Part shown: piece by piece, positions 21,252-25,766 of the stretch
Layout: each line of letters begins with the position of its first letter
Position numbering within the stretch: position 1 is the stretch's first letter
Source: Collinsella sp.
Lineage (GTDB): Bacteria > Actinomycetota > Coriobacteriia > Coriobacteriales > Coriobacteriaceae
Reading direction: 5' to 3'
Length of the DNA stretch: 25,766 nucleotides
NCBI GenBank assembly: GCA_019424905.1
Contig: JAHYYP010000018.1
Coordinates: forward strand, 1-25,766
The notes under the pieces: model-generated
The model's database searches: none
The model's input: only the letters and a program-made list of their open reading frames with translations
Told to the model about the DNA's origin: nothing
Program-made: the position numbers and the translations under genes

Positions 21252-23171
21252 CTACTCCAGCTCAAACGCACCCGTGTACAGCTGGTAGTAATACCCGCGC
21301 TTGGCGATCAGCTCGTCGTGGTTGCCGCGCTCGATGATGCGGCCGTGGTCCAGGCAGATGATCGCGTCGGAGTTGCGCACGGTGGAAAGGCGGTGCGCGA
21401 TGACAAACGTCGTGCGGCCCTCCATGAGCTTATCCATGCCCGCCTGCACGATGGCTTCGGTGCGGGTGTCGATGGAGCTCGTGGCCTCGTCCAGAATCAT
21501 TGCCGGCGGATCGGCGACGGCGGCGCGCGCGATCGAAATCAGCTGGCGCTGGCCCTGCGACAGCTGGGCGCCGTTGCCGGTGAGCATGGTGTCGTAGCCG
21601 TCGGGCAGGCGGGTGATAAAGTCGTCCGCGCCCGCGAGCTTTGCCGCCGCGATGCACTCCTCGTCGGTGGCGTCCAGGTTGCCGTAGCGGATGTTATCCA
21701 TCACGGTGCCGGTGAACAGGTTCACGTCCTGCAGCACGACGCCCAGCGAGCGACGCAGGTCGGACTTACGAATCTTATTGACGTTGATGCCGTCGTAGCG
21801 GATCTTGCCGTCGGCGATGTCATAGAAGCGGTTGATGAGGTTGGTAATGGTCGTCTTACCGGCACCGGTGGCACCGACAAACGCGACCTTCTGGCCCGGC
21901 TTGGCGTATACGGACACGCCGTGCAACACCTCGTGGTCGGGCGTATAGCCAAAGTCGACGTTGTCCATGACCAGGTCGCCGCGCAGCGGCACGTACTCGA
22001 TCTCGCCGGTTGCGCGGTGCGGATGTTTCCATGCCCACATGCCGGTGTGGTGGTCGGCCTCCTCGAACTGCCAGGTCTCGGGGTTCACCTGCGCGTTGAC
22101 GAGCGTCACGTAGCCTTCGTCGGCTTCGGGCTTCTCGTCGATGAGCTCAAAGATGCGGTCGGCGCCGGCGAGGCCCATGACCACGGCGTTGATCTGCTGC
22201 GAGATCTGGCCGATCTGTCCGCAGAACTGCTTGGTCATGTTGAGGAACGGCACCACGACGGCGATCGACAGCGCCATGCCCGAGATGCTCAGGTTGGGTA
22301 CGCCCAGCGCCAGGAAAATGCCGCCGGCCAGTGCGACCAGCACGTAGAGCAGGTTGCCCAGGTTCATAAGGATGGGCATGAGGATGTTGGCGTACATGTT
22401 GGCCTTCTGCGAGACCTCGAAGAGCTTTTCGTTGCGCTCGTCAAAATCGGCCTCGGCGGCAGACTCGTGGCAGAATGCCTTGACGACCTTCTGGCCGTTC
22501 ATGACTTCCTCGATATGGCCCTCGACCACGCCGAGTTCGGTCTGCTGCGCAATGAAGAAGCGCGCGGAGCTGGAGCCGAGCAGCTTGGTCATAAAGGTCA
22601 TAAAGGCGACGCCGGCCACAATGACCAGGCACATCCACACGCTGTAGTACAGCATGATAAAGAACACCGTGACGATGACGATGGTCGTCATGAGCAGGTT
22701 GGGCAGCGACTGGCTGATCATCTGGCGCAGCGTGTCGATGTCGTTGGTGTAGTGGCTCATGATGTCGCCGCGCTGATGCGTGTCGAAGTAGCGGATCGGC
22801 AGGTCCTGCATGCGGTTGAACATCTTCTCGCGCAGCTTCTCGAGCGAGCCCTGCGTGACGATGGCCATGGCGCGGTTCCAGAACAGCGAGGAAAGGATGC
22901 CGACGCCGTAGATGCAGGCGAGGGTGGTCACGAGCTGTGCGATCTTGGGCTGCGCGGCTTCCCAATCGCCCGACTGCCACGATTCGCTAATAATCTGCAG
23001 GGCGCTCTGAAGGAAGGTCGCGCCGATGGAGTTGATGATGGCGCAGAGCACCACGCCGACGACGACGAGGGGCAAAAGCACGGGGTAGAAGCCAAAGAGC
23101 GTCTTGATGAGGCGCGACATGGTGCCGCCCTTGCGGTTGAGCGCGCGCTCGGCGGTCGTTGCCTTACTCAT
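21252..23171 (-). CDS. ABC exporter half-transporter, consensus-NBD subunit
   Basis: A 639-residue fused membrane/ATPase half-exporter, partner of the preceding gene. Six membrane segments lie in residues 25-330 and the ATPase domain in about 400-635. Walker A is GATGAGKTT (433-441), the signature is LSQGQ (537-541) instead of LSGGQ, Walker B is MILDEATSS with catalytic E562, and the H-loop is IAHR with H593. An insertion of about 40 residues (357-398) joins the membrane and ATPase parts (TLVNAQ to EYVPLRGD); I recognise it as a feature of one type of heterodimeric exporter in Gram-positive bacteria. The ATG at 23171 overlaps the upstream gene's stop by 8 bp and is preceded by AGGAGG. The substrate is unknown; the MarR regulator suggests a toxic small molecule or drug. 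Confidence 0.92.
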   Translation of the reverse strand: MSKATTAERALNRKGGTMSRLIKTLFGFYPVLLPLVVVGVVLCAIINSIGATFLQSALQIISESWQSGDWEAAQPKIAQLVTTLACIYGVGILSSLFWNRAMAIVTQGSLEKLREKMFNRMQDLPIRYFDTHQRGDIMSHYTNDIDTLRQMISQSLPNLLMTTIVIVTVFFIMLYYSVWMCLVIVAGVAFMTFMTKLLGSSSARFFIAQQTELGVVEGHIEEVMNGQKVVKAFCHESAAEADFDERNEKLFEVSQKANMYANILMPILMNLGNLLYVLVALAGGIFLALGVPNLSISGMALSIAVVVPFLNMTKQFCGQIGQISQQINAVVMGLAGADRIFELIDEKPEADEGYVTLVNAQVNPETWQFEEADHHTGMWAWKHPHRATGEIEYVPLRGDLVMDNVDFGYTPDHEVLHGVSVYAKPGQKVAFVGATGAGKTTITNLINRFYDIADGKIRYDGINVNKIRKSDLRRSLGVVLQDVNLFTGTVMDNIRYGNLDATDEECIAAAKLAGADDFITRLPDGYDTMLTGNGAQLSQGQRQLISIARAAVADPPAMILDEATSSIDTRTEAIVQAGMDKLMEGRTTFVIAHRLSTVRNSDAIICLDHGRIIERGNHDELIAKRGYYYQLYTGAFELE

Positions 23172-24978
23172 GTGCCTCGCCTCCTTCCTGGGTCTGAGCT
23201 TGCGTTACGGATGCCTCGGTGTCGGCCTCGACAGCCCCTTCGCCCTCGGCAGACATTTTGTTTTGCGAGGTGAAGGTCTCGCGGTAGATCTCGCTCGTCT
23301 TAAGCAGCTCGTCGTGGTTACCGATCTGCGCGATGCGGCCGCCCTCCATGACGATGATGCGGTCTGCATCCTGCACGGAGCTGATGCGCTGGGCGATGAT
23401 GAGCTTGGTCGTGTTGGGCAGATAGCTTGCCAGTCCTGCGCGAATCTTGGCGTCGGTCTTGGTATCGACGGCGCTGGTGGAGTCGTCCAGAATCAAGATC
23501 TTGGGGCGACGCAGCAGGGCACGCGCAATGCACAGGCGCTGCTTCTGACCGCCGGAAACATTGGAGCCGCCCTGTTCGATCCAGGTGTCGTAGCCCTTGG
23601 GGAAGCCGTCGACAAACTCATCGGCGCAGGCCAGATGCGCCGCCTCGCGGACTTCCTCGTCGGTGGCGTTCGGGTCGCCCCAGCGCAGATTCTCGGCGAT
23701 GGTGCCGCTAAACAGCACGTTTTTCTGCAGCACCATGGCGACCTGGTGGCGCAGTGCGTCCAGGTCGTAGTCGCGCACGTCCATGCCGCCCACGCGTACA
23801 GTGCCTTCGGTTGCGTCGTACAGGCGGGCGATGAGGTTAACGAGTGTGGACTTGGCCGAGCCGGTACCGCCGATGATGCCGATGGTCTCGCCGCTCTTAA
23901 TGTGCAGGTCGATATCGTCGAGCGCCTGGCGCTTCGCGTGCGCGGAATACTTAAAGCTCACGTGGTCAAAGTCTATGGAACCGTCGGCAACCTCGAGCAC
24001 GGGCTCGGCGGGATTGGCGATCGTGGGCTTGGCGGCCAGCACCTCGGCAATGCGGTGTGCCGATTCGTCGGCCATGGTCACCATGACAAAGATCATCGAC
24101 AGCTGCATCAGGCTCATGAGGATCTGGAAACCATAGGTAAAGATCGAGGAGAGCTGGCCCACGTCGAACAGCGTGCCCTGGCTCGTGATGATGAGCTTGG
24201 AGCCCAGGTAGATGATGACAACAAACGCGCCGTTGACGCAGATGTTCATCATGGGGTTGTTAAAGGCCAGCAGCTTTTCGGCGCGGGTGAAGTCCATCTG
24301 GACGTCGCGTGCGGCGGTCGCGAACTTCTCCTTCTCAAAGTCTTCGCGCACGTAGCTCTTGACCACGCGCATGCCGGTGACGTTCTCCTCGACGGACTCG
24401 TTAAGGGCGTCGTACTTGTGGAACACGCGCGAGAAGATGGGGCGCACCTTAAAGATGATAAAGAACAGTCCAAAGCCCAGCAGCGGAATGATGACCAGGT
24501 AGACCATGGCGACGCTGCCGCCCATGATAAATGCCATGGTAAAGGCGAAGATCAATACCAGCGGCGCGCGCACGGCGATACGGATGATCATCATAAAGGC
24601 CTGCTGCACGTTGTTGATATCGGTGGTCAGGCGCGTGACGAGCGAGGAGCTCGAGAACTCATCGATGTTGGCAAAGCTGAACGTCTGGATCTTGTAGAAC
24701 AGGTCGTGACGCAGGTTCTTGGCGAAGCCGCAGCTCGCATGGCTGCAGGTGACGCCGGCCGCGGCGCCAAAAGCAAGCGACGTCAGCGCGATGAGCACCA
24801 AAAAGCCCGCGGTGGGAAGCATCTCGGCTACGGTGGTGCCATCTTTGATGGCGTCGATCAGGTTGGCGGTGATAAATGGAATCAGCATCTCGCAGAGCAC
24901 CTCGCCAAGCACGAGCAACGGCGTGGCAACGGTGACTTTTATATAGTCGCGGATGCTGCCCATGAGGGTTTTAATCAT
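23164..24978 (-). CDS. ABC exporter half-transporter, degenerate-NBD subunit
   Basis: A 604-residue half-exporter with six membrane segments in residues 15-310 and an ATPase domain in about 330-575. Walker A is GGTGSAKST (370-378) and the signature is VSGGQ (474-478). Walker B ends LDDS, with Asp at 499 where the catalytic Glu should be, and the H-loop reads IAQR, Gln for His. In heterodimeric exporters such as TM287/288 or BmrCD, these two changes mark the subunit whose Walker motifs build the non-hydrolysing site; the partner's LSQGQ belongs to the same site. A charged tail of about 30 residues follows. The ATG at 24978 follows GGGAGG by 6 bases and overlaps the MarR stop by 8 bp, and this gene's stop overlaps the next start by 8 bp. 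Confidence 0.92.
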   Translation of the reverse strand: MIKTLMGSIRDYIKVTVATPLLVLGEVLCEMLIPFITANLIDAIKDGTTVAEMLPTAGFLVLIALTSLAFGAAAGVTCSHASCGFAKNLRHDLFYKIQTFSFANIDEFSSSSLVTRLTTDINNVQQAFMMIIRIAVRAPLVLIFAFTMAFIMGGSVAMVYLVIIPLLGFGLFFIIFKVRPIFSRVFHKYDALNESVEENVTGMRVVKSYVREDFEKEKFATAARDVQMDFTRAEKLLAFNNPMMNICVNGAFVVIIYLGSKLIITSQGTLFDVGQLSSIFTYGFQILMSLMQLSMIFVMVTMADESAHRIAEVLAAKPTIANPAEPVLEVADGSIDFDHVSFKYSAHAKRQALDDIDLHIKSGETIGIIGGTGSAKSTLVNLIARLYDATEGTVRVGGMDVRDYDLDALRHQVAMVLQKNVLFSGTIAENLRWGDPNATDEEVREAAHLACADEFVDGFPKGYDTWIEQGGSNVSGGQKQRLCIARALLRRPKILILDDSTSAVDTKTDAKIRAGLASYLPNTTKLIIAQRISSVQDADRIIVMEGGRIAQIGNHDELLKTSEIYRETFTSQNKMSAEGEGAVEADTEASVTQAQTQEGGEAHE

Positions 24979-25477
24979 CCAGTTCCTCCCAGGTTACACG
25001 GATTTTCTCGAGCATTTCGGCGAGCTGCTCGCGCTCGTCGTGGGTGAGGGCACCAAAGGCCTGCTCTCTAAAGCGAATGCGGGCTGCCTGGTCGATGCGG
25101 GCGTTTTCCCGGCCGGTTTCGGTCAGGCGAATGGTGAGCTGCCGTCGATCCTTGGGGTTACGGCTGCGCTCGATGAGGCCGTTGAGCTCGAGCTTGGACA
25201 GGATCTCGGAAAGCGACCCCGGCTTGAGGTCAAAGTGCATGCCGAGTTCTTGCTGCGACATCTCGCCGCCGGGTTGCTTGGCCAGCAGGCAGATGATGGG
25301 CGCCTTGCCGGACACGCCTCCGCCATGAAAATGCATGTAATGGCCGCAAAAGCCCAGGCCATTGAGGATGCGTTTGGCAAGCTTGTCTTCTGAGCTAACC
25401 GCTTCGGGTGCATCCGCCGGCTGTGACGGGTCGCCGCCGGGCTCGTGCGAACAAAGGTTAAGAGGTTCATCGCACAT
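24971..25477 (-). CDS. MarR-family transcriptional regulator
   Basis: A 168-residue regulator with the MarR winged helix: SQQELGMHFDLKPGSLSEIL (recognition region, about residues 74-93) and the wing DRRQLTIRLTETG (about 109-121). A Pro/Glu-rich leader of about 30 residues precedes the domain, and the final helix supports dimerisation. It is the first gene of a MarR - ABC - ABC operon and probably represses it, with release when the exported compound binds. The ATG at 25477 has AAAGGAG at an unusually long 12 bases, so translation may be weak, which would suit a low-level repressor. The inverted repeat at 25499-25534 is its likely operator. Confidence 0.88.
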   Translation of the reverse strand: MCDEPLNLCSHEPGGDPSQPADAPEAVSSEDKLAKRILNGLGFCGHYMHFHGGGVSGKAPIICLLAKQPGGEMSQQELGMHFDLKPGSLSEILSKLELNGLIERSRNPKDRRQLTIRLTETGRENARIDQAARIRFREQAFGALTHDEREQLAEMLEKIRVTWEELDD

Positions 25478-25498
25478 GAATTAGTTTTGCTCCTTTCT

Positions 25499-25534
25499 TT
25501 AGTTAGGTAGTGGAATTGTTTTGTGCCTAACCAA
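25499..25534. promoter_or_regulatory. Likely MarR operator
   Basis: TTAGTTAGG (25499-25507) and CCTAACCAA (25526-25534) are inverted half-sites, 8 of 9 identical, with an 18-bp centre. They overlap the predicted -10 and start-site region of the operon promoter, the usual place for MarR autorepression. Confidence 0.55.
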
Positions 25535-25561
25535 TCTAGGAGCATGAGAAATGAATGTCAA
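25533..25561 (-). promoter_or_regulatory. Promoter of the MarR-ABC-ABC operon
   Basis: On the minus strand a perfect -35 TTGACA (25561-25556), a 17-bp spacer and a -10 TAGATT (25538-25533, 4 of 6 to consensus) lie about 55 bp before the MarR start codon. This is the best promoter in the window. Confidence 0.7.
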
Positions 25562-25578
25562 GGTACCAAACTAGTGGT

Positions 25579-25602
25579 TACGCGGTTTTACCAAACCGCG
25601 TA
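25579..25602. terminator. Perfect 10-bp hairpin
   Basis: TACGCGGTTT (25579-25588) pairs with AAACCGCGTA (25593-25602) around TACC, just upstream of the MarR operon promoter. It may insulate the operon from transcription entering from the right. Confidence 0.45.
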
Positions 25603-25617
25603 GCTGCTCGACGCTGC

Positions 25618-25716
25618 AAACGGCCCCAAGTGGCAATCTGACGTTCAATTTCAAGGGCGCGACCAGAGGGTCAGCGCCCTTTCATTTCACGTCACCTTGC
25701 TCGCTTGGGGCCGTTT
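25618..25716. repeat. 99-bp rod-like inverted repeat
   Basis: The outer arms AAACGGCCCCAAG (25618-25630)/CTTGGGGCCGTTT (25704-25716) are perfect. A middle pair TGACGT/ACGTCA lies inside, and an inner stem AAGGGCGC (about 25653-25660)/GCGCCCTT (about 25674-25681) continues into GACC-AGAG-GGTC. Matched internal loops on both sides make one long rod. It could be a structured RNA, a terminator or a small mobile element; no gene is visible between it and the window end. Confidence 0.7.
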
Positions 25717-25766
25717 TCGCTCATATGACCCAATCCGCTGTCAAGAGCCACAATGGCCCCGCCGAC

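Noticed and set aside
25725..25766. Start of another plus-strand gene (ATG at 25725, 14 open codons)
   Set aside because: Too short to judge, and no ribosome-binding site precedes it.

Overview
This 25.8 kb, GC-rich window looks like ordinary chromosome of a gut coriobacterium, most likely Collinsella or a close relative. That rests on base composition, the gene families, a cell-wall anchor of LAxTG type, and a fused RlmK/RlmL protein. It is inferred from the sequence alone, with no database search. I see no tRNA, rRNA, CRISPR array, phage or transposase gene.

Layout from left to right. (1) The C-terminal end of a sortase-anchored surface protein, followed by a 548-bp gap holding four 61-bp hairpin repeats and a nested inverted repeat. 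(2) A minus-strand LTA-synthase-like sulfatase, divergent from a nitroreductase. (3) A plus-strand potassium block: kup, a 64-residue membrane protein, a KdpD-like histidine kinase lacking the usual N-terminal sensor, and KdpE. The pump genes kdpFABC are absent. (4) Minus-strand rlmKL, whose RlmL half has lost its catalytic motif, divergent from a HAD phosphatase and a transaldolase/FSA-family aldolase. (5) Minus-strand tex between two intergenic regions rich in long palindromes. (6) A minus-strand SDR - OFA-family MFS transporter - Gfo/Idh/MocA oxidoreductase cluster with a divergent LysR regulator; this looks like a small uptake and oxidation pathway of unknown substrate. (7) A minus-strand MarR - ABC - ABC operon with 8-bp gene overlaps, encoding a self-regulated heterodimeric ABC exporter with one degenerate ATP site.

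The genes are mostly recognisable housekeeping or common accessory families. The unexplained material is intergenic. At least seven long inverted repeats (arms of 13 to about 37 bp) lie between genes, several of them enclosing terminator-like hairpins. A separate small hairpin family recurs at three places, and two of its copies show a compensatory base change, which points to selection on RNA structure. I found no clear new defence or biosynthetic system. The best leads are these palindromes, the Kup/small-protein/KdpDE arrangement, and the RlmKL protein with a dead-looking half.
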